A program made the translations under genes and the position numbers. A model generated the notes under the pieces. The model worked only from the letters and a program-made list of their open reading frames with translations. It ran no database searches and was not told the origin of the DNA. Positions 50,854-59,703 of a stretch of DNA of 64,000 nucleotides are shown piece by piece. This stretch comes from Flagellimonas hadalis. GTDB lineage: Bacteria > Bacteroidota > Bacteroidia > Flavobacteriales > Flavobacteriaceae. Numbering within the stretch: position 1 is the stretch's first letter; each line of letters begins with the position of its first letter. The stretch spans positions 124,001 to 188,000 of the forward strand of contig NZ_VNIK02000001.1 of NCBI RefSeq assembly GCF_007785775.2, in the 5' to 3' direction.

Positions 50854-52239
50854 TCAGTCTTTGTCAGCAGTTATTTTTTTGTAATCGACTTTGCCATTGC
50901 TTGTGAGGGGCATTTCATTGAGCAATTGTACTTTAACCGATGTTTGGTGGATTTTGAACTTCTCGAAAAGGGCTTTCTTGATTTCTGTATCATCCATTTG
51001 GTTTTCACAGTGCGAAACCAGTATGAACTGATCTTCAATGCCAATACAAGCTACTAGGCCTATATCCAAGGTGGTTTTTAAGAATCGCTCGATCTCGTCC
51101 AAATTAACACGATTTCCAAAAATCTTCACAAACCTTTTCAACCTACCTATGATAAAATAGAAGCCATCTTCATCCATTTTGGCCAAATCGCCGGTCCTTA
51201 ATACTTCAATGTCCTCCCAATTTGAGAGGTCTTGTTTCTTTTCGCTATAGCCACCAAAAACATTGGGCCCACTATAAAGTAATTCGCCTGTTTCAGGGTC
51301 TAAGCTAAGCTTACCATTTTTAATGGGGATTCCAATGGATGTGATTTTGCTTTCCAAGGATTCCGGCGGCACATATGAAATTCTGGCGGAGGCTTCTGTT
51401 TGGCCATACATCACATAAAAGTCCATTTCGTTTTGTAGACAGTAGTGGTTGAATTTCTCCTTAACATTGTGGCTTAGATTGCCTCCTGCCTGGGAAATAT
51501 ATCGAAGTGAAGGATATTGCTTTTTTAAGAATCCTATTCTATTGAGCATTTCATAGATAAACGGAACCCCGGCAATGGAAGTGAATCCATGTTTGTCCAT
51601 TAGATTCCAAAAATCCTTTTGCAAGATATCAGGAAGGCCACAGACCATGGTCCCACCCGAAATAGCATTGGTGTGCAGTACGGAGAGCCCATACGAATAG
51701 AATAAAGGGAGATTAAGGGGGGTTATGTCCTCTCTGGTGATCGGTAGATATGCGCAAATGGATTTGGCATTCTCCAAAAGATTGCTCTCGGATAGCTTTA
51801 CAAATTTTGGTGATCCTGTTGTTCCTGATGTGGACAACAAGACTTTGCAATTTGGATGTACCCGTGTCGGGGAGTGATCACCGATAAAAAGCGTTGTCGT
51901 AGACCAGCTGTTCTTCAAAAAATTTTGTTCATATCCATGAATGGCCGGACGTGTTTGATCAAAAATAGCAGAAGGGGTGTATTCCGCTTCCAGACTTTCT
52001 TTTAGCGATATGTCAAGACCATTGCTCAGTAATACTGTTGAATGTCCAGTCCCTAAAAAGCTTAGATATATTGCTGTTGATTCAATCTTATTGTCAAGGT
52101 ATAGAAACACCAAATGCTTGTCAAAGGCACCTATTTCAGGTATTGCAAAAAACATTTCCTCCAAAGAAAACGTATTGCCGGTAACAACATCCAAAAAGTT
52201 CAGATGGTCATTATCGGCCATTTGTTTTAAGAGTCCCAT
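50854..52239 (-). CDS. AMP-binding (acyl/aminoacyl-ACP) ligase
   Basis: 461 residues of the ANL superfamily. The adenylation motifs are LLSTSGTTGSPKF (A3 P-loop), YVMYGQTEASARISY (A5), RTGDLAKMDEDGFYFIIGR (A7/A8), and NGKVDYKKI with the catalytic Lys (A10). All core residues are present, so it should be active. The neighbouring free-standing acyl carrier protein (21 bp upstream) is the natural acceptor, so I infer acyl- or aminoacyl-ACP synthesis for modification of a surface glycan. A coenzyme A ligase is the alternative. Last gene of the minus-strand glycan run. Confidence 0.85.
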   Translation of the reverse strand: MGLLKQMADNDHLNFLDVVTGNTFSLEEMFFAIPEIGAFDKHLVFLYLDNKIESTAIYLSFLGTGHSTVLLSNGLDISLKESLEAEYTPSAIFDQTRPAIHGYEQNFLKNSWSTTTLFIGDHSPTRVHPNCKVLLSTSGTTGSPKFVKLSESNLLENAKSICAYLPITREDITPLNLPLFYSYGLSVLHTNAISGGTMVCGLPDILQKDFWNLMDKHGFTSIAGVPFIYEMLNRIGFLKKQYPSLRYISQAGGNLSHNVKEKFNHYCLQNEMDFYVMYGQTEASARISYVPPESLESKITSIGIPIKNGKLSLDPETGELLYSGPNVFGGYSEKKQDLSNWEDIEVLRTGDLAKMDEDGFYFIIGRLKRFVKIFGNRVNLDEIERFLKTTLDIGLVACIGIEDQFILVSHCENQMDDTEIKKALFEKFKIHQTSVKVQLLNEMPLTSNGKVDYKKITADKD

Positions 52240-52260
52240 CTATTTATTTTATGGTCAATA

Positions 52261-52500
52261 TCAAAGATTATATTTTGAAAGTATTTCCTTCGTTTTTTGA
52301 AAACTGTTCATTTCAAGTACATCGTCAGCATCGATTTCAATATGGAAGGTGTTCTCAATTTCACTGATCAAGATCATATGTGTAATGGAATCCCATTGTG
52401 GAATCCCTTGATATTCAAGATGGTCGTTGACCATGTTTTTTTCTATTTCCAAGGCATTTGCAAATGCATCAATGAGAAGTTCGGTATTGTTATCGTTCAT
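52261..52500 (-). CDS. Acyl carrier protein
   Basis: 79 residues. The phosphopantetheine site is the Ser of IPQWDSITHMILI, followed by EIENTFHIEIDADDVLEM, the helix III/IV pattern. It differs from the fatty-acid ACP (which would carry DSLDTVE) and is a specialised carrier paired with the adjacent AMP ligase. It lies 9 bp after the acetyltransferase gene. Confidence 0.9.
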   Translation of the reverse strand: MNDNNTELLIDAFANALEIEKNMVNDHLEYQGIPQWDSITHMILISEIENTFHIEIDADDVLEMNSFQKTKEILSKYNL

Positions 52501-52509
52501 GAAAGTAAA

Positions 52510-53166
52510 TTAATTTGATGAAATCATTCGTCTTGCAGGGTTGCCAAAGTATGTGCCTGGTTCCAGTATATCTTTGATGACCACGGCCCCAACGCCAATG
52601 TGGGTATTGTCCACAACATTGAGGCGGGGGGATATGGTGGCCTTTGTGCCCATAAATATGTTGTCACCGATAATGGACCCTCCACCCACATCTACGTGCG
52701 GCATGATGGAATTGTTTTTTCCGATTGTTGAATCATGCCCGATAATGGTGTCAAGGTTGATTATGCAAAATTCCCCAATGGACACATTGGAACCGATTTT
52801 TGCGCCAGGACATATGACAGATCCTTCACCCAACTTGACATTTTTTCCGACCAATGCGGTGTCCGATACGTAAGTGAAAAAAGTTACCTTGTTTCTAAGG
52901 AGCTCCACAATCTTCATTTTTGCCTTCAGATCGGCAATGGCGATCAAGACCATATCCCCTTCTTGAAAATCGTAGGTATGCACATTTCCAAGTATTTGAT
53001 AATCTGAGCCCACATTCTCCAAGGCATTGGGATTATCGTCAATATATCCCATCAATTCCCAGTCGACCTTTTCTTTGGGATGTTGGTCCAGATAGCTTTC
53101 CAATTGCCTTCCGAAACCACCTGCGCCAATGATGTAGAGCTTTTTCTTTCGTTTATGGTTTTCCAT
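52510..53166 (-). CDS. NeuD/PglD-like sugar O- or N-acetyltransferase
   Basis: 218 residues. The N-terminal Rossmann-like domain starts KLYIIGAGGFGRQLESYL and includes VLIAIADLKAKMKIVELL. The C-terminal left-handed beta-helix is made of hexapeptide repeats (VGKNVKLGEGSVICPGAKIGSNVSIGEFC, NTHIGVGAVVIKDIL) with the catalytic His in TIIGHDS. It acetylates a nucleotide-activated amino sugar or sialic-type sugar using acetyl-CoA. Placement after a PglC-type transferase mirrors pglC-pglD of bacillosamine pathways. Confidence 0.87.
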   Translation of the reverse strand: MENHKRKKKLYIIGAGGFGRQLESYLDQHPKEKVDWELMGYIDDNPNALENVGSDYQILGNVHTYDFQEGDMVLIAIADLKAKMKIVELLRNKVTFFTYVSDTALVGKNVKLGEGSVICPGAKIGSNVSIGEFCIINLDTIIGHDSTIGKNNSIMPHVDVGGGSIIGDNIFMGTKATISPRLNVVDNTHIGVGAVVIKDILEPGTYFGNPARRMISSN

Positions 53167-53209
53167 ATGCTAAATTATCCTAATATAATTGTTGGTTAAG
53201 GGAAGTTGT

Positions 53210-53815
53210 TTAGGCAGTGCCCTGAAAGCGTTCCATGGTCACTTCCGCCGAAGCAGATATTCCTTCGGATTTGACCACTTTTAGAACCGTAAGCCACATG
53301 ATTTTCAAGTCCAGTAAAAGCGAAACATGATCTACATACCATACATCCAGTTCAAATTTTTTTTCCCAAGAAATGGCATTCCTTCCATTGACTTGTGCCC
53401 AACCGGTAATTCCAGGTCTCACTTCATGGCGTCTGGACTGTTGCGTGGTATATAGCTTGAGATAGTCCACTAGGAGAGGTCGCGGGCCAATAAGGCTCAT
53501 ATCACCCTTGAGGACATTGAATAATTGTGGAATCTCATCAAGAGAGGATTTTCGTACAATGCCACCTATTTTTGTGATCCTGTCCTTGTTGGGGAGCAAG
53601 TTGCCTTCACTGTCAGTTCTATCGTTCATTGTCTTGAACTTTATGATCTTGAATACTTTGCCATTCTTCCCAGGTCGATTTTGGAAGAAAAATGGCTTTC
53701 CACCATTTGAAAAATAGAGAAGAATGATCAATAAGATCAATATGGGCAAGGAAATACAAATAAGTATAAAAGCTATTATGGCATCGATGAACCGTTTGAA
53801 AAAACCAGCGTACAT
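53210..53815 (-). CDS. Undecaprenyl-phosphate sugar phosphotransferase (PglC type)
   Basis: 201 residues: the minimal monotopic phosphoglycosyl transferase fold. A reentrant helix (FFKRFIDAIIAFILICISLPILILLIILL) is followed by FFFQNRPGKNGKVFKIIKFKTM, the catalytic Asp-Glu in SSLDEIPQLFNVLKGDMSLIGPRPLLVDYL, RRHEVRPGITGWAQVNGR and ISWEKKFELDVWYVDH. It starts glycan synthesis by moving a phospho-sugar to undecaprenyl phosphate at the inner membrane. Confidence 0.92.
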   Translation of the reverse strand: MYAGFFKRFIDAIIAFILICISLPILILLIILLYFSNGGKPFFFQNRPGKNGKVFKIIKFKTMNDRTDSEGNLLPNKDRITKIGGIVRKSSLDEIPQLFNVLKGDMSLIGPRPLLVDYLKLYTTQQSRRHEVRPGITGWAQVNGRNAISWEKKFELDVWYVDHVSLLLDLKIMWLTVLKVVKSEGISASAEVTMERFQGTA

Positions 53816-53974
53816 ATGTTTAGGATTGGTGTTGTATAAATGTTGACCAAAATTGGCACAAAATTATAAGACAGAAAAACAATATGGATTAAAGTCCAAT
53901 AAAGGAAGTTAAGATACCATGTTCCAATCTACATGTTCCCTGTTCATAAAAAGCCCATTTGTGTCGGCAAGGGG

Positions 53975-55309
53975 CTATACGGTCATCATTTTTTCTTTTG
54001 ATGGCCTATTTTTTTCAACAAGTAAATTTCTGGATATTTTTTGCTTTTTTGAGCTTAACGAAGGTATTTCATCAACATAGTCAACAGTAATGTGGGCATC
54101 AGTTCCAACATATGACCTGAGAATCGAGCTAAGTTCAGTTTCTCTGTGAAACTTCCCATCATTGTTCACCTTGACCGTGTACTTGGATATGTCAGTCTGG
54201 ATTACTTGCAATTGTCTTACTTCGGGAAAATCCAGTACAATACTCATTATCTTAAACGGGCTGACCAATGCTCCCTTGGTGTCAAAAAGAATGTCTGACT
54301 GTCTTCCTTCGACTGTGTTCAGGACAGGAAAAGGATGTTCAGGTTTTATGGACATAGACCCTACATCCCCTGTATCGTATCTGATCATCGGGGTAGCCTC
54401 GTTGAACAGGTCCGTTATCACGATTCGACCAAGTTCTCCATTTTTCACAGGGCTATCTTCATTGAAATCCAATATCTCTACTATATAGCTTGCCCAATTT
54501 ATGGTAAAATGGTCACTGCCCATAGGCTGTTGTGCCAATATCCCATTTTCGGTATTCGAGTATCTGGATACCATGGGAACTCCAAAATAATGTCCCATTT
54601 TACTTTTGACATGCCTACTCAGGTTTTCCGATATCCCGATTATTGATCCAATGTTACAGTCCAACGGTCCGGAGTTTGTTGAATCAAGATAATCGCATAT
54701 TTTTTCCAATCCGGAAGGATATCCCAGCCATCCCTTTTTGGAATTATCTTTTTGAAGCCTTTTCAATAAATCTTTTATCTGCTGTTCTTCTAGATTTTCT
54801 ATATCCAGTTGTACGATATTCTGAAGCGTTGCCAGAAATCTTTTTTTCTTCAATTTTTTTGACCAGAGTCTTAGATAGAGCAGTTTGTCCCCTAATACAT
54901 ATCCGGCCCTACCGGCAAAGTACAAGGTATCGGCAGTATTTCTACTTTTTTTCTTTTGGGTCTGATGCACCATGAAAGGAGTACCAGTGGAGCCACTGGT
55001 GAAAACGGTGTGGGACGATGTATCCATCTGTAGGTCATCAAAATTGGCCCTAATGACATTCTTGTCCACAACAGGGAAGTTATGGAGGGATTCTTGCCCC
55101 TTTAGATGTGCATAGAATTTAGTTTTTGAAGTGGCTTTTTTCAACAGTCCATGAAGATACTTGTCGTTCTTTTTCTCAAGGGCCTGAAAAGATTCCAAAG
55201 CAAAAGACTCTTCAATGTCCTGTAGGTTACTTTTGATTTCCCCACCCTTTATGGCATCTTTTGCCCAAAAAGCAAATTGCCTTATTTGGTTTGAAAGACT
55301 AGTCTTCAT
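53975..55309 (-). CDS. PaaK/CapK-family adenylate-forming ligase, copy A
   Basis: 444 residues from ATG 55309, preferred because the 20 codons before it have no counterpart in the paralogue at 62538. The adenylation motifs are TSGSTGTPF (P-loop), SRYSNTENGILAQQ (A5-like) and IRYDTGDVG (A7), with a C-terminal Lys in SSKKQKIS. CapK-like proteins occur in capsule and exopolysaccharide loci; the substrate is unknown. It precedes the sugar transferase by 159 bp on the same strand and has about half its residues in common with the ligase at the right end. Confidence 0.85.
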   Translation of the reverse strand: MKTSLSNQIRQFAFWAKDAIKGGEIKSNLQDIEESFALESFQALEKKNDKYLHGLLKKATSKTKFYAHLKGQESLHNFPVVDKNVIRANFDDLQMDTSSHTVFTSGSTGTPFMVHQTQKKKSRNTADTLYFAGRAGYVLGDKLLYLRLWSKKLKKKRFLATLQNIVQLDIENLEEQQIKDLLKRLQKDNSKKGWLGYPSGLEKICDYLDSTNSGPLDCNIGSIIGISENLSRHVKSKMGHYFGVPMVSRYSNTENGILAQQPMGSDHFTINWASYIVEILDFNEDSPVKNGELGRIVITDLFNEATPMIRYDTGDVGSMSIKPEHPFPVLNTVEGRQSDILFDTKGALVSPFKIMSIVLDFPEVRQLQVIQTDISKYTVKVNNDGKFHRETELSSILRSYVGTDAHITVDYVDEIPSLSSKKQKISRNLLVEKNRPSKEKMMTV

Positions 55310-55710
55310 ACTTGAGGTTAATGTTTGGGGTTTGAAAAATAGGGCTTTATTTTTTGTAAAAGTACTCAATAAGCTGGTAATTTCTTAGAAACAATTTCAA
55401 TGGTAATGTCACATTTTCATCAAATTTTTGATGATAGTACATACCTGCATACATACGATCCAAATTGAACAATGGATTACAAACTCTTTTTACTTCTGAT
55501 TTTTAGCCATACTTGGACAAGGGTTTCTGTCCTTTGAAAATTTCAGTAAAGGAATATTTCAACCTGGTATGATTTTCTTTTTTTGGTCTGTCACTCAAAG
55601 TGTTTTTTTGCGTTTCATCGATATTATCCATCAAAAAAACCTCTCTAGCTGTAGTGTGCTATAAATTTGTTTATGAATAGATATACAACTTGTTAAAAAA
55701 TCAACCTCCC
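55310..55710. other. Divergent intergenic region of about 400 bp
   Basis: No reading frame is supported. It is AT-rich, with an inverted repeat TCATCAAA/TTTGATGA near 55428-55445 and a -7 element (TAAATTTG, 55662-55669) for the FN3 gene. No promoter for the minus-strand ligase is obvious. Confidence 0.55.
55662..55669 (+). promoter_or_regulatory. Predicted -7 element of the FN3 surface protein gene
   Basis: TAAATTTG matches TAnnTTTG, 41 nt before the ATG at 55711. No strong -33 element. Confidence 0.4.
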
Positions 55711-57792
55711 ATGAGTAAAAAGCTACTTTTCTTTTACTTTTTCATATTTAGTGTCACAGGTACATTCGCTCAGAATTTGCACTCACATGCCAATGCGGCA
55801 TCAATTGGCAATGAGGCCAACTCAACGACGGGATGGTCAGGTACAGGTAATATCACTTCATCGACGACCAATCCTTTTCAAGGTACCTATGCCATAAGTT
55901 TGGTAGCTACGCAGGGTAATGCTTCCTCGGGCAGGGATATGTCCTACACTTTCAATGCGGTGGTTGGTCAAGTATACAACATCAGTATTTGGGCCAGACA
56001 GGGTAACCTTGCGAATAGTCCTGCATTTGCCAATTGGACTGGTTTTGCAGGCTTTGCGACGACTACAATAAACTCCCCAACTTGGACAGAATACACCTGG
56101 TCCCTTACCGCCACTAATGCTAATCCAGTGATAAGTGTTTACTCGTCGCCTAGAAGTGGTAGTCAGGCAGGTAACCAAGTACTTATAGATGCTGTTTCGA
56201 TCACAACGCCCAATTCAGATACTGAAGCACCCACTGCTGTTGTAGTTTCATCTTCCAATACGACCATGAACGGGACTCAACTTTCATGGACCGCATCTAC
56301 GGATAATGTTGGGGTAGTGAACTACGAGGTCTTTCAAAATGGGAACAGTATTGCCAACACAGGAACCACTACTGGACTCAACGTGACTGGACTTTCTCCT
56401 GGAACAAGCTACAATTTTACCGTTGTTGCCCGCGATGCAGCAGGAAATTCTTCATCCTTAAGTAATGTTGAGACGATAAATACAATCGGGGATGGCCAAG
56501 CTCCCACTGCCGTTGTTGTCTCATCATCCAACACTACTTCGACCGGGACCCAGCTTTCTTGGACCGCATCGACTGATAATGTTGGAGTAGTGAACTATGA
56601 GGTTTTTCAAGATGGAAACAGTATAGCCAATACGGGTACCACCACTGGTTTTATTGTGACTGGACTAACGCCGAGTACAAGTTATAACTTTACAGTGGTC
56701 GCTGAAGATGCTGCAGGAAACCTTTCGCCCGTTAGCAATATTGAAACGATAAATACCTTGAGCCCACCCGATACACAGGCACCAACAGCTGTTGTACTTT
56801 CTTCTTCGAATACCACAACAACGAGTACGGAGCTTTCATGGACCGCATCTACCGATAATGTTGGGGTGGTGAACTATGAGGTTTTCAGAAACGGGAACAG
56901 CATTGCCAATACGGGTACAACCACAGGTTTAAGTGTGACCGGGCTTGCACCGAGTACAAGCTATAATTTTACAGTAGTGGCCGAGGATGCAGCAGGTAAC
57001 CTTTCTCCATCAAGTAACATTTTGAGCGTGACCACGGATGGAGTTCCAGACAATGAGTCTCCTACAGCCGTTATTGTCTCCTCATCCAACACTACTTCGA
57101 CTGGGACACAGCTCTCATGGACCGCATCGACTGATAATGTTGGAGTAGTGAACTATGAGGTCTTCCAGGACGGGAACAGCATTGCCAATACCGGTACCAC
57201 CACTGGGTTCAATGTAAGTGGACTTGTACCGAGTACAAGCTATGATTTTACGGTGGTGGCCGAGGATGCAGCAGGTAATCTTTCTCCTGTAAGCAATACG
57301 GAAACCGTAGTGACTTCTGTTGGTAATGGAATTGTTGACTATACTTCCGAAAATGCCAATATTGAAACAGTGGATTGGACAGCAAGGGACTTATTCGCCG
57401 ATAGGAACATTGGTATAGGAACAACCGATACTCAAGGATATAGATTGGCAGTGGCAGGGAATGTGATAGCCGAAGGTGTGAAAGTGGAATTGCAAGGGAA
57501 CTGGCCCGATTTTGTCTTTGAGAACGGATTTGATTTAATGGACCTTTGGAAGGTAAGAGCTTTTATCGCAGAGCATGGACATTTACCCAATATTCCAAGT
57601 GCCGAAGAAGTCCAGAAGGAAGGTATAGATCTTGGTCAGATGAATGCCAAATTGTTGCAGAAAATAGAAGAACTCACACTGTACATTCTGTCCCAACAGA
57701 ATGAAATTGAAATATTGAAAAAAGAGAATTCACAGATCAACGACATTTTGAAAAGAATCGAAGAGTTGGAAAAAGGCCAGCAAAAGAGATGA
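55711..57792 (+). CDS. Secreted protein with four fibronectin type III repeats and coiled-coil tail
   Basis: 693 residues from ATG 55711 with signal peptide (LLFFYFFIFSVTGTFAQ). Residues about 20-170 form a carbohydrate-binding-like jellyroll (YNISIWARQGN, QVLIDAVSI). Then come four FN3 repeats of 91-93 residues (from about 174), each carrying LSWTASTDNVGVVNYEVF and TSYNFTVVA. The C-terminus (NIGIGTTDTQGYRLAVAGNVIAEG, HGHLPNIPSAEEVQKEGIDL, then a leucine-zipper-like coiled coil EIEILKKENSQINDIL) is the tail-fibre-like end common in flavobacterial surface proteins. No T9SS sorting domain is visible. Possibly an adhesin or glycan-binding protein. Confidence 0.85.
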   Translation: MSKKLLFFYFFIFSVTGTFAQNLHSHANAASIGNEANSTTGWSGTGNITSSTTNPFQGTYAISLVATQGNASSGRDMSYTFNAVVGQVYNISIWARQGNLANSPAFANWTGFAGFATTTINSPTWTEYTWSLTATNANPVISVYSSPRSGSQAGNQVLIDAVSITTPNSDTEAPTAVVVSSSNTTMNGTQLSWTASTDNVGVVNYEVFQNGNSIANTGTTTGLNVTGLSPGTSYNFTVVARDAAGNSSSLSNVETINTIGDGQAPTAVVVSSSNTTSTGTQLSWTASTDNVGVVNYEVFQDGNSIANTGTTTGFIVTGLTPSTSYNFTVVAEDAAGNLSPVSNIETINTLSPPDTQAPTAVVLSSSNTTTTSTELSWTASTDNVGVVNYEVFRNGNSIANTGTTTGLSVTGLAPSTSYNFTVVAEDAAGNLSPSSNILSVTTDGVPDNESPTAVIVSSSNTTSTGTQLSWTASTDNVGVVNYEVFQDGNSIANTGTTTGFNVSGLVPSTSYDFTVVAEDAAGNLSPVSNTETVVTSVGNGIVDYTSENANIETVDWTARDLFADRNIGIGTTDTQGYRLAVAGNVIAEGVKVELQGNWPDFVFENGFDLMDLWKVRAFIAEHGHLPNIPSAEEVQKEGIDLGQMNAKLLQKIEELTLYILSQQNEIEILKKENSQINDILKRIEELEKGQQKR
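56230..57312 (+). repeat. Four tandem FN3-coding DNA repeats, 273-279 bp each
   Basis: Repeats begin at 56230, 56503, 56782 and 57061, each opening with a Pro-Thr-Ala-Val codon block. High nucleotide identity, particularly between the second and fourth, indicates recent duplication or gene conversion. Unequal crossing-over could change the copy number. Confidence 0.85.
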
Positions 57793-57866
57793 TTTTTGAA
57801 TCATTTTTTTTAAAGATGAGATTCCAAACCATAACAGAAAAATAAATGCCCAGTATATCTTGCTCT

Positions 57867-59255
57867 ATGATGAAAAAATACTTTTTCTACATCAACGCCA
57901 TTTGCTACTTGTTCTGTTTGCAAGTAAGTTTCGGACAAAGTATCCGAAAAAGTTTTGACGAAATGACGGACTATGAGATAACAGAATTGGTCAATGCTTT
58001 TTACGAATTGAGAAACGGACCGGATCTATTCAACGATTTGGCTCAGTTCCATGCCCAGTTTTTCAATTTTGATGAAACAGCTGATCCTACCCGATTGGAT
58101 TTACACTTTAATCTTCCCGATGAATCCGAAAGGGAGATTTTCTTAGCTTGGCACAGAAGGCAAATGTTCGAAATGGAACAAGCGGTAAAAGAAATAAATC
58201 CTGAGATTAGTCTTGCTTATTGGGATTCTTCGGAGTACCAGTCACCAACAGATGCACTTTGGGATGAAGAACTTTTGGGAAGTTTCAATGTGAATTGGAA
58301 TTTGAGGAGGAATTTGGCCAGTAATGGACCCTTACCAACAGCGCAAAATATCAGTACCCTCATGGCCATGGATAATTTTTATGAATTCTCCAATGAACTT
58401 GAAAGGCGTCCTGTTCACAGGGGTGCTCACGTATGGACCGGTGGTGCCATGCCCACTCCATTATCACCAAGAGACCCTGTGTTTTATTTTCACCATTCAT
58501 TCGTGGATAAAATATGGAAGGATTGGGAGGACATGCATGGGACTTCATCATATGAAACAACATCCATGTTGAGATATGATGGGACTTATGTGTTTGACGG
58601 GGAAACTTTACCTTTGGTCGACCCCAATGATATTACGGATTCCAGGGTATATGGAGTGTTTTATGGGGAGGATGGACTTGCCGAATTGGACAACTATATT
58701 GTGAGCAATACGTATAACCCAGAAGAGATTTTCTATTATCAATTCAATATACAAGCAGGTAATAATTTCATTGTGCCTGCCGGTACCGTTGCCAGATTTA
58801 AATCTGTGAACGAGATCAATCTTGTTCCCGGTTTTGAAGCGTTGCCCGGATCTTCGTTTGAAGCTATTATTGATACCGAAAACGGAGGTATGATGAATAG
58901 ATCTTTTTCCAAAGGAGCCATCACCCGTGCCAAGAACCCTTACCCTTATTCGGAGTTAATCAATAAGCCTATTGTCTGGGAAGAAGGAGGAGACCTGTTG
59001 GATGACAAACCTATTATCCTTACGGCAGCACCAAACCCGTTTACAGAGAAGATAACCGTAAAGTTGAACAAGCGTACGGATTGTGTGATAGAGGTGTTCA
59101 ACATGATGGGTATGCTGATCAGGGAAGAGGCCTTCCAAAATACGGATACCATGGTCATCAAAAACCTTTACGGACTGTCTTCAGGATTTTATGTAATCCG
59201 GGTAACGGATGCCAATGGGGAGATATTGGTGGTAAAAAGGATAATAAAGATGTAA
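57867..59255 (+). CDS. Tyrosinase-family copper enzyme exported by the T9SS
   Basis: 462 residues from ATG 57867 (an upstream ATG at 57846 adds an unlikely leader). After a signal peptide (YLFCLQVSFGQ) come a CuA-like region with H62 (FHAQFF) and FLAWH96RRQMFEME, and a CuB region with VH184RGAH188VWTGG and DPVFYFHH210SFVDKIW, the H-x3-H-x21-H pattern of tyrosinases. The middle CuA His is not at its usual place 9 residues before H96; H80 may replace it. The last 80 residues (APNPFTEKITVKL, VEVFNMMG-type, SGFYVIRV) are a type A T9SS sorting domain. It oxidises phenols to quinones at the surface or outside. Confidence 0.9.
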   Translation: MMKKYFFYINAICYLFCLQVSFGQSIRKSFDEMTDYEITELVNAFYELRNGPDLFNDLAQFHAQFFNFDETADPTRLDLHFNLPDESEREIFLAWHRRQMFEMEQAVKEINPEISLAYWDSSEYQSPTDALWDEELLGSFNVNWNLRRNLASNGPLPTAQNISTLMAMDNFYEFSNELERRPVHRGAHVWTGGAMPTPLSPRDPVFYFHHSFVDKIWKDWEDMHGTSSYETTSMLRYDGTYVFDGETLPLVDPNDITDSRVYGVFYGEDGLAELDNYIVSNTYNPEEIFYYQFNIQAGNNFIVPAGTVARFKSVNEINLVPGFEALPGSSFEAIIDTENGGMMNRSFSKGAITRAKNPYPYSELINKPIVWEEGGDLLDDKPIILTAAPNPFTEKITVKLNKRTDCVIEVFNMMGMLIREEAFQNTDTMVIKNLYGLSSGFYVIRVTDANGEILVVKRIIKM

Positions 59256-59273
59256 AAACTGAAATACCGATAC

Positions 59274-59306
59274 AAAAAGGGGAGCAAATTTTGCTCCCCT
59301 TTTTTC
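59274..59306. terminator. Bidirectional intrinsic terminator
   Basis: AAAAAGGGGAGCA and TGCTCCCCTTTTT form a stem with a short A/T loop, with T-runs on both sides. It separates the convergent tyrosinase and HMA genes. Confidence 0.85.
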
Positions 59307-59330
59307 TGTCTACTCATGAATATTTTATGC

Positions 59331-59693
59331 TCAATGCTTGCCATGATCCATATGCTGGGTCTCTGGATCACGATACTTACAGCACTCGGGCAGATTGTCG
59401 TAAACTTCTTCGGGAGCTGTATATCCATCCGAATCGTGTCCCACTTCAGCGATTCTTTGTTGAATATCGCTGATGCTACATTTCCTTTCGTCAATAACTG
59501 CGGTAAACTTTTTGGTTTCAGTGTCCCATGAAGCGAACTTGACTCCTTTCATTTTTATGGCAGCTTTTTCAATGCGGCTCTTGCACATCCCGCAATTGCC
59601 TTTTACCTCAAAGCTGACCGACTTGTTCTTTTCCTGGGCATGGCCAATTCCCATTACAACCAGAGCCAAAAGTGTAAGTAGTGTTGTTTTCAT
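59331..59693 (-). CDS. Periplasmic heavy-metal-associated (HMA) protein
   Basis: 120 residues with signal peptide (LLTLLALVVMGIGHAQ). The HMA ferredoxin-like fold has the metal site GNC34GMC37KSRIEKA and the strand KKFTAVIDERKCSISDI. The tail adds a CC pair (Cys104-105) and a His-rich end HMDHGKH. It differs from cytosolic CopZ in being exported. It binds Cu(I) or another soft metal in the periplasm. It lies 10 bp downstream of the TonB receptor, so the two probably work together. Confidence 0.88.
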   Translation of the reverse strand: MKTTLLTLLALVVMGIGHAQEKNKSVSFEVKGNCGMCKSRIEKAAIKMKGVKFASWDTETKKFTAVIDERKCSISDIQQRIAEVGHDSDGYTAPEEVYDNLPECCKYRDPETQHMDHGKH

Positions 59694-59703
59694 TTTATCA
59701 GAA

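Noticed and set aside
56230..57312. CRISPR-like or VNTR array
   Set aside because: Repeat units are long, coding and in frame with FN3 domains; there are no short repeats with unique spacers.
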